A stretch of 64,000 nucleotides of DNA from Moritella marina ATCC 15381 (GCF_008931805.1 NZ_CP044399.1:1488001-1552000); one strand, 5' to 3'; counted from the stretch's first letter, positions 54,262 to 63,517 are shown. Numbers and translations are program-made. The notes: generated by a model not told the origin, from the letters alone.

Positions 54262-56066
54262 TATGCTGCATCTAATCCTATTGATGTTCTGGTACTTGAG
54301 CAGTCACCAGATAATGGTTCGTAAATCATGGCGTGCATGATTGCCCAGGCTATATCAGCATGGCCTGTGGCGGCGGTGCGGTTGGTTGCATAACTGATTT
54401 GGTCACCAACGACCTTTTTGCGAATATTAATAAAGCTACTGGCAACCATCACTGAGCCCTCATCAAATTCAAAACGGCCCTTACCAATCACGTTTAAGGC
54501 TTTAATGACCATCTTGTTTTTGTTGTGCGGGTTGTAATGAATTGGCATCGCCAACGGGAAGAACTTTTGTATTAACTCAAACACACCTAAGCCCATGCCT
54601 GTGGTATCAACACCGATATGCACAACATGGTATTTAAGCGTGAGCTCTTTGATTTCACTGGCCATGGTTTCAAAGTCGTTACCACTTAAATTAAGTGATT
54701 CTAGTAAGCGAAACTTATCATCAGGACCAAGCGGTAAACTCAAGACCACAACGGATGCAATATCGCGCGTTCGTGCTGGGTCAAAACCAATAACCACCGG
54801 CTTCATGGCATAAGGGCGTGACCAAGTGGGATCGAAGTCAGGCCATTTTTTGCTATTACCGACGCATGCCATTAGCTGTTTAAGGCTAAATGCACTGTGG
54901 GCATCATCAATGAACTTGCACATAAAGAGGTTGTTGAACTCTTCTGTCGAATATTCATTTTCCAAAATGCTAATATCAATGCGGTCAAAGCCTTGTTTCA
55001 CTACATCGTAAACATTGAGCTTTTGACGCCAAATACCGTCTTCACAAAGTCGACCGTCCTTTAAGGTCTTGTGGCTAACATCGATAGCAAACTCGGGATC
55101 ATTACAGGCTTTAGTTTTTCGGTACCAGCGACCATTCCACAAATCATAGGCTTCATGACTGGTCACCGATGGCGTACTGAAATAGGTAATACGAAAATCT
55201 TTATGGGTGGCCATTGCCTGGGCAAGGCCGCGTAACTCTTTAAACTTCGGGATCCAAAACACTTCATCAATATACAAATCACCGGATGCCGATTGTGCAG
55301 TCCGGGCATTGGTTGATTTGAAATATAAGGTTGTTGTCTTGCCTTTGTTACGCATCGTCAGTGGTGAGCCGCTGAGTTCAATACCAAACTGTTCACGACA
55401 TAAAGCAATAATATTGGCTTTGAATATCTCCGCCTGGTCCCGCGATGCTGAAATAAAGATCTTGTTACGACCATTCACAATGGCATCGTAAAAGGCTTCA
55501 AAAGCAAAGTAGAAAGTCGCGCCAATCTGACGCGGCTTTAATATGAACCGGCTACGGTAATCTTGATGTTCAAACCAATGTAATTGGTGCGGGTAGAGCA
55601 GGTTGTCTTTGAGTGTATCGAGCATTTCTTTGGTGATACTGGACACATCATTTTTAATCTTTTTCTGACGTTTCTTATTTTTACTGGTGCGCTCGCTTGT
55701 TTGTTCATTTTGAGCCGTCGCAGCTGCAGGCGTATTGCCATATTTTTTCGTGATGCCGGCACTGGGTAAGCGAGATTGATTTAACGCGCATTGCTGTTTG
55801 GTCAGAAAATCCAGTTCTTTATAATCTGCAGCGCTTTTATTTTCACGGTCTGCCAATAACACAATGCGTCGTGCAATCGCTGTCTCGGCATTTAATGACG
55901 GGCACAGTTCATTCCAGCTGCCATCATCCGCCCAACGTCGTAACGATCGTGCGCTTGGCATACTGTCCATTTCTGCAATTTCATCAAACGTCAGCCCACC
56001 AAACACATAATGGTCACGCGCTGTTTTAATGATTTCGGGTGTATATCGGGGAGTCCTCGGTTTCAT
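54261..56066 (-). CDS. Phage terminase large subunit, gpP-type ATPase
   Basis: 601 residues from ATG 56066 behind AACAGG; a TTG ten codons upstream is the alternative start. An N-terminal HTH (near 12-45) with a terminase gpP-type fold, a Walker A-like KPRQIGATF near 177-185 and a nuclease-like C-terminal domain with VIGFDPARTRD and HIGVDTTGMG are visible. It pumps DNA into the prohead. It is first in the leftward late operon, as P is paired with Q in P2. Confidence 0.93.
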   Translation of the reverse strand: MKPRTPRYTPEIIKTARDHYVFGGLTFDEIAEMDSMPSARSLRRWADDGSWNELCPSLNAETAIARRIVLLADRENKSAADYKELDFLTKQQCALNQSRLPSAGITKKYGNTPAAATAQNEQTSERTSKNKKRQKKIKNDVSSITKEMLDTLKDNLLYPHQLHWFEHQDYRSRFILKPRQIGATFYFAFEAFYDAIVNGRNKIFISASRDQAEIFKANIIALCREQFGIELSGSPLTMRNKGKTTTLYFKSTNARTAQSASGDLYIDEVFWIPKFKELRGLAQAMATHKDFRITYFSTPSVTSHEAYDLWNGRWYRKTKACNDPEFAIDVSHKTLKDGRLCEDGIWRQKLNVYDVVKQGFDRIDISILENEYSTEEFNNLFMCKFIDDAHSAFSLKQLMACVGNSKKWPDFDPTWSRPYAMKPVVIGFDPARTRDIASVVVLSLPLGPDDKFRLLESLNLSGNDFETMASEIKELTLKYHVVHIGVDTTGMGLGVFELIQKFFPLAMPIHYNPHNKNKMVIKALNVIGKGRFEFDEGSVMVASSFINIRKKVVGDQISYATNRTAATGHADIAWAIMHAMIYEPLSGDCSSTRTSIGLDAA

Positions 56067-56134
56067 ATCTGGCCTGTTGATAAGAACAAGCGCCAAGTTT
56101 ATAACCCTAAAACCGGTAATTCTTTAAGAAGAAT

Positions 56135-56175
56135 TCCGCGTTATTCCGCTTTCGTCAAAATCGGAATAACGCGGA
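56135..56175. promoter_or_regulatory. 14-bp inverted repeat in the divergent late promoter region
   Basis: TCCGCGTTATTCCG (56135-56148) and CGGAATAACGCGGA (56162-56175), perfect arms with a 13-base spacer. It lies midway between the terminase and scaffold genes, about 70-80 bases from each start, where Ogr-type activators work in P2. It may bind the late activator or a second regulator. Confidence 0.75.
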
Positions 56176-56256
56176 TTTAATGTGATGGATTAAGGCCTGT
56201 TCAACGGGCAAAATTGGTTTCACTTAGTTCCACTCAGACATTAAACAGGAAACAAC

Positions 56257-57207
56257 ATGGCTCAATTACGCACTATTCCACTTGCCATTGCCGCCATGGG
56301 GTTAACGGTAGATGGTCGCGAAATATCAGAAAAAGATATCGACGATATTGTTGCTACTTACAACTATAAAAAGTACGGCGCACGCATCAACTTAGACCAC
56401 GAATTTAATTGGTCAGGCTGGGCAGCGAAGAATCTTTTAAACGTTGAAATTAACGGTGGCATGCTAGGTGATGTAATTGAGCTGAGCACGGCTAAAAATG
56501 AAGACGGCATCAAAGTGTTATACGCGGTGTTATCGCCTAATGCGTCATTTGTACAGTTGAACCAAGCCGACCAGGCTGTGTATTTCAGTATTGAAATTAA
56601 CCGTGATTTTATGAAGTCAGGGCAAACCTATTTAACGGGGCTGGCTGTAACGGATTATCCGGCGAGTACCTACACCGACCGTATTCACTTTAGTCAAAAT
56701 GACAACGCTGATAATACGCATGCAGCGGACACTAATGTAAATAGCACACCCTCAGATACTGACCTATTAAAGGTGTCATTAGCATTAGAAGAAGCGGCCA
56801 AACCAACCAAGAGCTTGTTTAAAAAACTCTTTAATTTTAATAAGGATGATGACGACATGAAACGCGAAGATTTTGCTGCTGCATTGACTGATTCGCTCGG
56901 CGGCCCGTTGTTGCAATTTAGCCAAGCGCTGGAAGCCAATACCCAAGCAACGCAAGCCTTACTGGCTAAACAGGGCACGACCACTGCACCGGTTGACGAT
57001 GTGAATACAGATACTCAGGAAAATACCGGTGCTGATAAACCAACAGCTGAGTTCTCGGCGATTGACGGCAAGGTTAATGGTTTAGTTGAGCAAATTGAAG
57101 CGCTGACTAAAACCGTGGCTGATGCAATCAAAGACCCTGCACCAACGACCACTGACGGTGAAGAAGAGCACCTTGGTGAAAATGCCAAATACCACAACCT
57201 TCTTTAG
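56257..57207 (+). CDS. Capsid scaffold protein and protease, gpO-type
   Basis: 316 residues. The N-terminal half is the GPO-family serine protease; Asp19 and His48 lie at the same numbers as in P2 gpO, and Ser111 in YFSIEI is the likely third member (P2 uses Ser107). The C-terminal half (about 190-310) is a charged, helical scaffold. The protein shapes the prohead and cleaves capsid proteins, then itself. First gene of the rightward late operon, behind AACAGGAAAC. Confidence 0.93.
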   Translation: MAQLRTIPLAIAAMGLTVDGREISEKDIDDIVATYNYKKYGARINLDHEFNWSGWAAKNLLNVEINGGMLGDVIELSTAKNEDGIKVLYAVLSPNASFVQLNQADQAVYFSIEINRDFMKSGQTYLTGLAVTDYPASTYTDRIHFSQNDNADNTHAADTNVNSTPSDTDLLKVSLALEEAAKPTKSLFKKLFNFNKDDDDMKREDFAAALTDSLGGPLLQFSQALEANTQATQALLAKQGTTTAPVDDVNTDTQENTGADKPTAEFSAIDGKVNGLVEQIEALTKTVADAIKDPAPTTTDGEEEHLGENAKYHNLL

Positions 57208-57224
57208 TAACAGGAACCAAATTA

Positions 57225-58310
57225 ATGAAGCTTAAAACAACACAGATTTTTGCCGCGGTTGTGTCTGCATTGGCTGTTAATTACGGGGTTGCCTCCGTAT
57301 CAGAACAGTTCAGTGTCGAGCCGTCGATTGAACAGACACTGTATGACCAGGTATATCAAAGTGCGGAATTCTTACAGCGCATTGATACGCAAATGGTCGA
57401 TGATTTAGTCGGCAGTTCAATTACAGCTGGTATCAGTGGCGGTGTGACTGGTCGTGCTGGTGTAGAAGATGACGATAGTAAAAGTCGTAGCACCAAAGAC
57501 CCACTGGGTTTAACCGACCGTGAATACCGTTGTTATCCGGTTGAATGTGATACTCATATTACCTGGCAACGCATGGATATGTGGGCGAAGTTTCCCGATT
57601 TCCACAGCCGTTTTCGCGCCCATGTTCGCCAAGCCATTGCACTGGATATCATCAAAATTGGTTGGAACGGCACAAGCGCTGCGAAAGTAACGGATATCGC
57701 GACATACCCAATGATGCAAGATGTGAACATCGGCTGGCTTGCGTTAGTTCGCCGTGACAATGCCGCCAATGTATTTGCTGACGGTGAACAAAAAGACGGT
57801 GAAATTCGTATCGGTTCGGGCGGTGATTATGAAAACCTTGATCAAGCCGTGCATGATTTACTACAAGCGATCCCAGCGCATAAACGCATTGGTCTAGTCG
57901 CCATCATTGGTGATGAGCTGTTATCTAAAGAAAAGAACAAGCTCTATGCCAAGCAAGCGCATACCCCCAGTGAAAAAGACAAAATCGAGCTAGAGCAGAT
58001 CATTGAAACATTCGGTGGTTTGAAGGCGTATAAGGTCCCGTTCTTTCCTGAGCGGGGCATCTTAATCACCTCGTTCGATAACCTTTGTCATTACGTGCAA
58101 TCAGGTTCAACGCGCACCTCGATTGAAAATAATGCCAAGAAGAAACGTGTCGAAGATTATCAATCACGTAACGATTGTTACTACATCAACGACATGGAAA
58201 AGATCGCCTTCTTTGAAGCGGATAGCGTGAAGCTGGATAAAGTGAAAGACCCTGCAGTCGCGGTCGGTGACTTTGATGCGGATAACCCTGACCACTGGGT
58301 TTGGTCTTAG
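57225..58310 (+). CDS. Major capsid protein, gpN (P2) family
   Basis: 361 residues. Blocks EFLQRIDTQMVDDLVGSSITAG and GVTGRAGVEDDDSKSRSTKDP resemble the P2/K139 capsid family, with WQRMDMWAKFPDFHSRFR in the middle. It should form the HK97-fold shell. The first 30 residues are probably removed by the scaffold protease; the apparent signal-like start (FAAVVSALAVNYGV) is part of this N-terminal arm. It starts 17 bases after the scaffold gene. Confidence 0.94.
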   Translation: MKLKTTQIFAAVVSALAVNYGVASVSEQFSVEPSIEQTLYDQVYQSAEFLQRIDTQMVDDLVGSSITAGISGGVTGRAGVEDDDSKSRSTKDPLGLTDREYRCYPVECDTHITWQRMDMWAKFPDFHSRFRAHVRQAIALDIIKIGWNGTSAAKVTDIATYPMMQDVNIGWLALVRRDNAANVFADGEQKDGEIRIGSGGDYENLDQAVHDLLQAIPAHKRIGLVAIIGDELLSKEKNKLYAKQAHTPSEKDKIELEQIIETFGGLKAYKVPFFPERGILITSFDNLCHYVQSGSTRTSIENNAKKKRVEDYQSRNDCYYINDMEKIAFFEADSVKLDKVKDPAVAVGDFDADNPDHWVWS

Positions 58311-58391
58311 CCGATTTCAAATAAATAGATCAAATGAAGCACTGGCTTATCACGGTAAGTCAGTTATTTCCCAAGCAGAGAGTTTTTTGAA

Positions 58392-59141
58392 ATGAGTATA
58401 GTCAAACGAAATCAACGTAAAACCCATGCATCTATTGTCGGTGTTGATCTGGCAAGCGGTCCTGATCAATCTGTCACAGTTACAGCAAAGCATGGCAAGG
58501 TTGTCACGGCCGAACCAAACCGTGCCCAAGACATTATGGATGAGTTTGATTTTTTCAAAGCGGCGATGGATTCCGACCTTGCTCAACTTAAAAAGTTTTC
58601 TCATATCGAAGACAAAATTGCATATAAAGCGCAGGCAATTGAGAACCATCAATACCTGGATTATTTACGTCGCTATCAAGCACAAGGAACCAACCATCAG
58701 AACATGGTACTGGCTTGGGTGGTGATTTGGCTTGTTGACCTTGGCCACTGGAAAACAGCCTTTGAATTCTTGCCTTTGTTAGTGACGCAAAACCAACGTT
58801 TACCAGGGCGCTTTAGTACCCAAGATTGGCCGACATTTTTAATCGACCAGCTTTATGACGAAGGGGCTAAACACCTAAGCAAAGGCCGTGATGCCGTAGA
58901 GCGTAGCCAAGTGATTAACTTATTCACCCAATTTATCCAGCTGTTGGAAACTCATCAATGGCGGTTAAGTGAATTGATTGGCGGCAAGCTATATGCCATG
59001 GCTGCAAAGTTAGAACAAAGCGTATTTAACTTAGGCAATGCCTATACCTACGGCACCAAAGCAACCGAGTTAAATGACAAAGCGGGCGTTAAAAAGATGG
59101 TCAGAGAAATCGCCAAAACCATTGGTAAAGACAACGAATAG
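58392..59141 (+). CDS. Terminase endonuclease subunit, gpM-type
   Basis: 249 residues. The position after capsid and the block NMVLAWVVIWLVDLGHWKTAFEF fit gpM of P2, the small terminase subunit that cuts cos. Long helices dominate; the catalytic residues are not obvious by eye. The gap before it (58311-58391) holds no gene. Confidence 0.88.
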   Translation: MSIVKRNQRKTHASIVGVDLASGPDQSVTVTAKHGKVVTAEPNRAQDIMDEFDFFKAAMDSDLAQLKKFSHIEDKIAYKAQAIENHQYLDYLRRYQAQGTNHQNMVLAWVVIWLVDLGHWKTAFEFLPLLVTQNQRLPGRFSTQDWPTFLIDQLYDEGAKHLSKGRDAVERSQVINLFTQFIQLLETHQWRLSELIGGKLYAMAAKLEQSVFNLGNAYTYGTKATELNDKAGVKKMVREIAKTIGKDNE

Positions 59142-59248
59142 TAATGACTCTCGCGCCACCGGCTCGGCTGCGTTGGACTTATTCACAGTAGTGAAATGGG
59201 ATCCTTATCGCAGTGGCCAGAGCCGACCTATTAGAAGTGAGTAACGTG

Positions 59249-59716
59249 ATGAATTTAACCGGTATGCCACTGGCACAAGTAAGCAATGAAAATGTAGTTA
59301 ACAACGGCTTTTATCCAGACCTTGGCACGGCTGAATTTATCACTGATTACTCGATCGCTACGGAATACGCCAACAACAGTGAACAGGTTAAACGAACATT
59401 AGTGCTCGCTATGCTCGATGTTAACAAGGCATTAGCAAAATACCGCTTACGCCATTGGCAACAGGTCGAACAGTTACAAGATGTGAACCTTGATGAAATT
59501 AATGGTGTGAATACATTAATCCTTACCTATCAACGAGCGGTGTATTGTCGCGCTAAAGCAGCGTTGTTAATTGGCCGTTTAGGTGAGACGCACCGTGACC
59601 AACGGGCAGCACAGCAAGTGATGGCCAGTGATAATCAAGAATACTGGTTAGCAGAAAGTGACATGGCCTTACGTCAAATCATGCAGCTAACGCGTTCAGG
59701 TGTTGAATTGTTATGA
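59249..59716 (+). CDS. Head completion/stabilisation protein, gpL-type
   Basis: 155 residues from ATG 59249, behind GAAGTGAG; a GTG at 59213 would add 12 residues and cannot be excluded. VVNNGFYPDLGTAEFITDYSI and KYRLRHWQQVEQL resemble gpL of P2-like phages, which caps the connector after packaging. Its stop overlaps the next start by four bases. Confidence 0.85.
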   Translation: MNLTGMPLAQVSNENVVNNGFYPDLGTAEFITDYSIATEYANNSEQVKRTLVLAMLDVNKALAKYRLRHWQQVEQLQDVNLDEINGVNTLILTYQRAVYCRAKAALLIGRLGETHRDQRAAQQVMASDNQEYWLAESDMALRQIMQLTRSGVELL

Positions 59717-60198
59717 GCCAAAGCAAATTACAACGTTTAGTCCAGTACCTGGTATCGGCCACTTACAAAGGCCGCAATTTAGCCAGGGCGGGTGAGTTTG
59801 ATAGTTGGATTGAAGGCGGGCGCATTGAACACGCCAGCAAACGAATAAACGGAACAGGGCTACTCGCTGCACGTTTTTTTTATAGTGGCGTGATCAGCAT
59901 TAATCCATGCAATGCCCCTGTTGAATTGATCGCAACCTATGTGAGTTTTTGGTTAATGACAAATGCAGAAAAAGACGACAGCCATGATGTGGAATTTAGC
60001 CTGGATATTAATGATGACAACAGTGCTGAAATCGAGTTGACGATCGAGCGGTTCGCAGAAGATGTGATGTTGGTTGAAGACATGAATGGACCCTTTGAAT
60101 TGGAATTTCAAGGTGAAATGAAACGCTTTGATTTTGGTGAGCAGAGTCTTTGGATAGCGGCGTCATTCGATTTAGACGCAGAATTTATGGCCCAGTAG
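59713..60198 (+). CDS. Tail completion protein, gpR-type
   Basis: 161 residues. SLDINDDNSAEIELTIE and the overall beta-rich C-terminal part resemble P2 gpR. It lies between gpL-type and gpS-type genes in the conserved order. R and S proteins finish the tail tip that joins the head. It overlaps the previous gene by four bases. Confidence 0.83.
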   Translation: MSQSKLQRLVQYLVSATYKGRNLARAGEFDSWIEGGRIEHASKRINGTGLLAARFFYSGVISINPCNAPVELIATYVSFWLMTNAEKDDSHDVEFSLDINDDNSAEIELTIERFAEDVMLVEDMNGPFELEFQGEMKRFDFGEQSLWIAASFDLDAEFMAQ

Positions 60199-60204
60199 TC
60201 GAGC

Positions 60205-60849
60205 ATGCTGAATCTTGATATCCCTACGGATAGCGCGTTAAAGCAATTAGATATGTTAACGCTCGATGCCAATAAGCGCCGGCGTATTTTACGCGGTGCA
60301 GGTCGGCAAGTCAGGCGGGATACTAAAACGCGATTAAAAGGCCAGAAAGGCTTATCGGGTACCAACTGGCAAGGTCGCTCTGATGGTCGTAAAAAACGGA
60401 TGTTAAAGAAGTTGGGTAAAGGTATTCAGGTACACACCACACCCAATAACGCGACAGTTACCTTTGGTAATAAGCGCTTAGGGCAAATAGCCAGAGCGCA
60501 TCAAGAGGGGATCACCTCTACGCAGACCGCGCAACAGGCAGCAAAAACCAATGGCACCCCTGAATACAGGGCGAAGGCGTCACGCAGACAAGCGAAATCA
60601 CTGCGAGACAATGGTTATAAAGTCAGAAAGAAACGCGGTAAAGGTTGGAAATCACCGTCGCTTAAATGGATCACTGAGAATATATCCGTCGGACAAGCGG
60701 GGCTGATACTGCGTATTTTACGCGGTAATAAAAAAGCTAAATCCAGTTGGGACGTTAAGTTACCAGCCCGTTCGTTCTTAGGGCAAAACAGTAATGAGCA
60801 AACAGAATTAAAAAACTACATGTTGGACGAGGCATTTCGCCTCCGCTAA
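60205..60849 (+). CDS. Tail completion / virion morphogenesis protein, gpS-type
   Basis: 214 residues, strongly basic. GRQVRRDTKTRLKGQKGLSGTNWQGR and RSFLGQN resemble the phage virion morphogenesis family (P2 gpS). It starts six bases after gpR-type stop. It takes part in joining tail and head. Confidence 0.9.
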   Translation: MLNLDIPTDSALKQLDMLTLDANKRRRILRGAGRQVRRDTKTRLKGQKGLSGTNWQGRSDGRKKRMLKKLGKGIQVHTTPNNATVTFGNKRLGQIARAHQEGITSTQTAQQAAKTNGTPEYRAKASRRQAKSLRDNGYKVRKKRGKGWKSPSLKWITENISVGQAGLILRILRGNKKAKSSWDVKLPARSFLGQNSNEQTELKNYMLDEAFRLR

Positions 60850-60861
60850 AAAGGTAAATAT

Positions 60862-61962
60862 ATGGCACAGGGCAAGGTTTTAGTTACCGCATTAAATACG
60901 GGTAGCGGAGCAACAAAAGAAGTGGAACGTTCAGCATTATTTATCGGTGTTGGTGCGTTGAACATAAACAAGATAGTGCCGCTTAATGCGCAATCAGACC
61001 TTGATGCATTGATCTCTGCAGCTGATTCAGCACTGAAAACGCAATTAACGGCTTGGATGCGTAATGGTGATGCACTCGTTTCTGGTTGGGCGATCCCTAT
61101 CAATGCCGGTGATGACGAATTTGCGCTTATCGATAAAGCCATGGACCAAAACATCAGCCCTGAAATTATCGTGATCACCACTCCGGTGACGGGTAAGGCA
61201 CAAGTTGAAGCGTACCAAGCCAAAGCGCTGGATATCTTATCCAAGTATGCACGTCGTGTGCGTTTTCTGGTATCAGCACCTGGCTTGAGTGATAACCAAA
61301 CATGGACTGAACATCTAGCCGCGATCACCCCATTAACGGATGGCGTTGTTGCTGCGCGAGTTGCGGTGATTCCTGCGCTTTATGGTGATGAACTTGGCGC
61401 TGTCACAGGGCGACTTTGTAAACGTTCTGTCACGGTTGCCGATTCACCCATGCGCGTGCAAACAGGGTCGATGGCATTGCAACCGACACCGCACGACAGT
61501 TCAGGGCAACCGATTACCAATGCCGTTACAGCGGCGCTTGATGCGATCCGTTTTAGTTGTGTGCAGTTTTATCCTGACTTTGATGGCATTTATTTTGGTG
61601 ACGTCAATATGCTCGATGCCGAAGGTGGTGATTACCAACAAATTGAAGCCGGTCGTATCGTCGATAAAGCCGCGCGACAAATTCGCATTATTGCCATTTA
61701 TCAAATTAAAAACCGCCGACTGAATAACAGTTCAACAGGCGTTGCATTTGGTAAGCGTGTACTGGGTAAACCACTGCGTGATATGTCAAAAAGTATCAAT
61801 ATCGGCGCGGATAAATTTCCAGGTGAAATACGTGAGCCGAAAGATGATTCAATCACCTTAACCTTCATGAACGCCCGACAATTGCGCGTCACCGTAAAAA
61901 TACAGCCGATTGACTCACCAAGTGAAATCCTTGTCGGCATCATGTTAGACAAAGACGAATAA
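60862..61962 (+). CDS. Tail sheath protein, DUF2586-type
   Basis: 366 residues. The sequence resembles the DUF2586 sheath proteins of HP1/K139-like phages: SIPINAGDDEFALIDKAMDQN-type segment, RRVRFLVSAPG and the C-terminal sheath block LTFMNARQLRVTVKIQPIDSPSEI. It should form the contractile sheath. It precedes the tube gene as expected. An AAAAAGGT ribosome site precedes the ATG. Confidence 0.88.
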   Translation: MAQGKVLVTALNTGSGATKEVERSALFIGVGALNINKIVPLNAQSDLDALISAADSALKTQLTAWMRNGDALVSGWAIPINAGDDEFALIDKAMDQNISPEIIVITTPVTGKAQVEAYQAKALDILSKYARRVRFLVSAPGLSDNQTWTEHLAAITPLTDGVVAARVAVIPALYGDELGAVTGRLCKRSVTVADSPMRVQTGSMALQPTPHDSSGQPITNAVTAALDAIRFSCVQFYPDFDGIYFGDVNMLDAEGGDYQQIEAGRIVDKAARQIRIIAIYQIKNRRLNNSSTGVAFGKRVLGKPLRDMSKSINIGADKFPGEIREPKDDSITLTFMNARQLRVTVKIQPIDSPSEILVGIMLDKDE

Positions 61963-61972
61963 GGAACAACAC

Positions 61973-62425
61973 ATGTCAGTAAAAGCATTAGGCGGTAAAG
62001 ACTTTGATATTTTCATTGGTGACAAAATGGTGCATGTCATTGAAGCCAGCGTCAAGATCACCGATGGCCGTAAAGCCAAAAAAGTACGCGGCATTACCAA
62101 GGGTTACATTGATGGACCAGTTGACGCCGAAGTGACCATTAAATTAGACCATGAAAACTTTCTTATTGTGCAGGATGTGGCGAAAACAGCTGGCAGCTGG
62201 AAAGGCATCGAACCATTTGATGTGTCGTTCTTAGCTGAAGTTGCCGCTGGTACCAAGAACATTGAAGCTTTTGGTGTGTTGCCTCAATTAGACGAGATCT
62301 TGAATATCAAAGCGGAAGGTGGCGAAGAAGATACCACCACAATCAAAGGTCCGGTGACGTCGACTGATTTTATCAAAATCAATGGCATTCCTTATCTGAC
62401 TGCAGAAGAAGTGAGAGATCTGTAA
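61973..62425 (+). CDS. Tail tube protein, DUF2597-type
   Basis: 150 residues. VHVIEASVKITDGRKAKKVRGITKGY and EVTIKLDHENF fit the DUF2597-like tube family of HP1/K139-type phages. Located right after the sheath. It forms the inner tube for DNA passage. Its stop overlaps the next start (TAATG). Confidence 0.85.
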   Translation: MSVKALGGKDFDIFIGDKMVHVIEASVKITDGRKAKKVRGITKGYIDGPVDAEVTIKLDHENFLIVQDVAKTAGSWKGIEPFDVSFLAEVAAGTKNIEAFGVLPQLDEILNIKAEGGEEDTTTIKGPVTSTDFIKINGIPYLTAEEVRDL

Positions 62426-63039
62426 TGGCCGCAATCAAAAACCTCACGGCCGCTAGTTTACTGGTGGCGATGAAAGCTAAGCAACACATCGTGTTTGAAG
62501 GTGAATTAAACCTGAACATCATTGGTATTCGCAACACAGATACCAAGGCCAACAGTTTTAACGACCTGCTTTGTGTCCTGTATCAGCAAGACGAAAAGTG
62601 GCAGCTGGAAACCTTTAAATGTACCACGGACGCAGGCACGTATTACCGTGAAACGCCTTGTAATGTCGATGGCACCGCCGTATTAGCAGCAATGCAGCAC
62701 CGCAGTTTATGGACCTTTGGTTATCACAAAGGTCAATATCCTGCGCTAGTGCAGCATAAACCGGTTGCGGTGTTCAGAGATAATAACAACGACAATCAAG
62801 TAGATTGTGATAGCGCGCTACAACGTGGTTATTTCGGTATTAATTGCCATCGCGCCAGTGCAAATCATGAGTCAAAGCAAGTCGACAAGTGGTCTGCAGG
62901 TTGCCAGGTATTAGCCAACCCGAATGATTTTAATAAGCTGATGGCGCTTTGCCATCAAAGCAGTCAGCAATGGGGCAAGACGTTTACGTATTCCTTATTA
63001 AACCAAGCTGATTTAAACCCAACGAAAGAGCGAGCATAA
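62425..63039 (+). CDS. Putative peptidoglycan-active enzyme with HX17C / SAGC motif
   Basis: 204 residues. His142 (NCHRAS) and Cys160 in KWSAGCQV recall the H...S-x-G-C active site of YkuD-like L,D-transpeptidase folds, here spaced 18 residues. The N-terminal 100 residues are mixed. In HP1 the lysis genes lie between the tail tube and the tail chaperone, the position of this gene, so an endolysin is plausible. No signal peptide is seen, so it would need the holin. This is a motif-level inference. Confidence 0.55.
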   Translation: MAAIKNLTAASLLVAMKAKQHIVFEGELNLNIIGIRNTDTKANSFNDLLCVLYQQDEKWQLETFKCTTDAGTYYRETPCNVDGTAVLAAMQHRSLWTFGYHKGQYPALVQHKPVAVFRDNNNDNQVDCDSALQRGYFGINCHRASANHESKQVDKWSAGCQVLANPNDFNKLMALCHQSSQQWGKTFTYSLLNQADLNPTKERA

Positions 63040-63041
63040 CC

Positions 63042-63308
63042 ATGGCATTAGAACAAAAGATTGTCTTAGAAGTGAATGACATTGAACTTAGTTTCAATGT
63101 GAATGTAACGGCGTACAACAAGTTTCTAAACCAAAGTAATCAGGTGAATAAAATTCAACCGGCGACGAACTTCTTAATGACCGTGGTTGAACCTGAATGT
63201 AAATCCGCATTAAAAGAAATGCTCGCGATGCCAGGCGCAGCACTGCATTTAGTCGGCAGTGTGGTTGAAGAGTATCAACCGGAATTTAATATCACCGTAA
63301 AAAAATAG
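63042..63308 (+). CDS. Tail assembly chaperone, short form (gpE-like)
   Basis: 88 residues, ending at TAG 63306-63308. It lies just before the tape measure, the place of P2 E and lambda G. MALEQKIVLEVNDIELSFNV and SALKEMLAMPGAALHLVG fit small phage tail assembly chaperones (Phage_TAC). Its last sense codons are AAA AAA, forming a slippery heptamer with the preceding A. A -1 shift there would produce the longer form (see 63305-63496). Confidence 0.85.
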   Translation: MALEQKIVLEVNDIELSFNVNVTAYNKFLNQSNQVNKIQPATNFLMTVVEPECKSALKEMLAMPGAALHLVGSVVEEYQPEFNITVKK

Positions 63309-63357
63309 AACAGCGAGCAAAAGAAATAAGCAAGAACCGCTTAGATCAATTGCTCGC
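63299..63357 (+). other. Programmed -1 frameshift signal (A AAA AAA plus stem-loop)
   Basis: The heptamer A AAA AAA is at 63299-63305 in the reading frame gtA AAA AAA TAG. Seven bases after it starts an 8-bp perfect stem, GCGAGCAA (63313-63320) with TTGCTCGC (63350-63357), with a smaller inner hairpin AAGC/GCTT. Slippery heptamer, spacer of five to nine bases and downstream stem are the standard elements of -1 recoding; the same event makes lambda gpGT and P2 gpE+E'. Confidence 0.88.
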
Positions 63358-63496
63358 CTATCAGCAAAAATGGTTGCCGCATAGCGCCGCCACCGAAGAC
63401 AGTTTAGCCCAGGCATTGTTTTTGGAAAATGATAATCAAGAAAAGCAGCAAATAGCCATCAACAATGGTATTTGCATGGCGTTGGACAGCGGTTAA
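63305..63496 (+). CDS. Frameshift extension of the tail assembly chaperone (E'/T-like)
   Basis: In the -1 frame 63 codons are open from ATA (63305) to TAA (63494-63496), giving a fusion of about 151 residues with the short form. The frame has no good ATG until almost its end, so it is expressed only through the shift. The extension is charged and helical (IEQRAKEISKNRLDQLLAY, with WLPHSAATEDSLAQALF). Long forms of this kind bind the tape measure and recruit tube subunits in lambda. Confidence 0.85.
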   Translation: MEQRAKEISKNRLDQLLAYQQKWLPHSAATEDSLAQALFLENDNQEKQQIAINNGICMALDSG

Positions 63497-63517
63497 GTTG
63501 CAGGTTAGGGGGTACGG

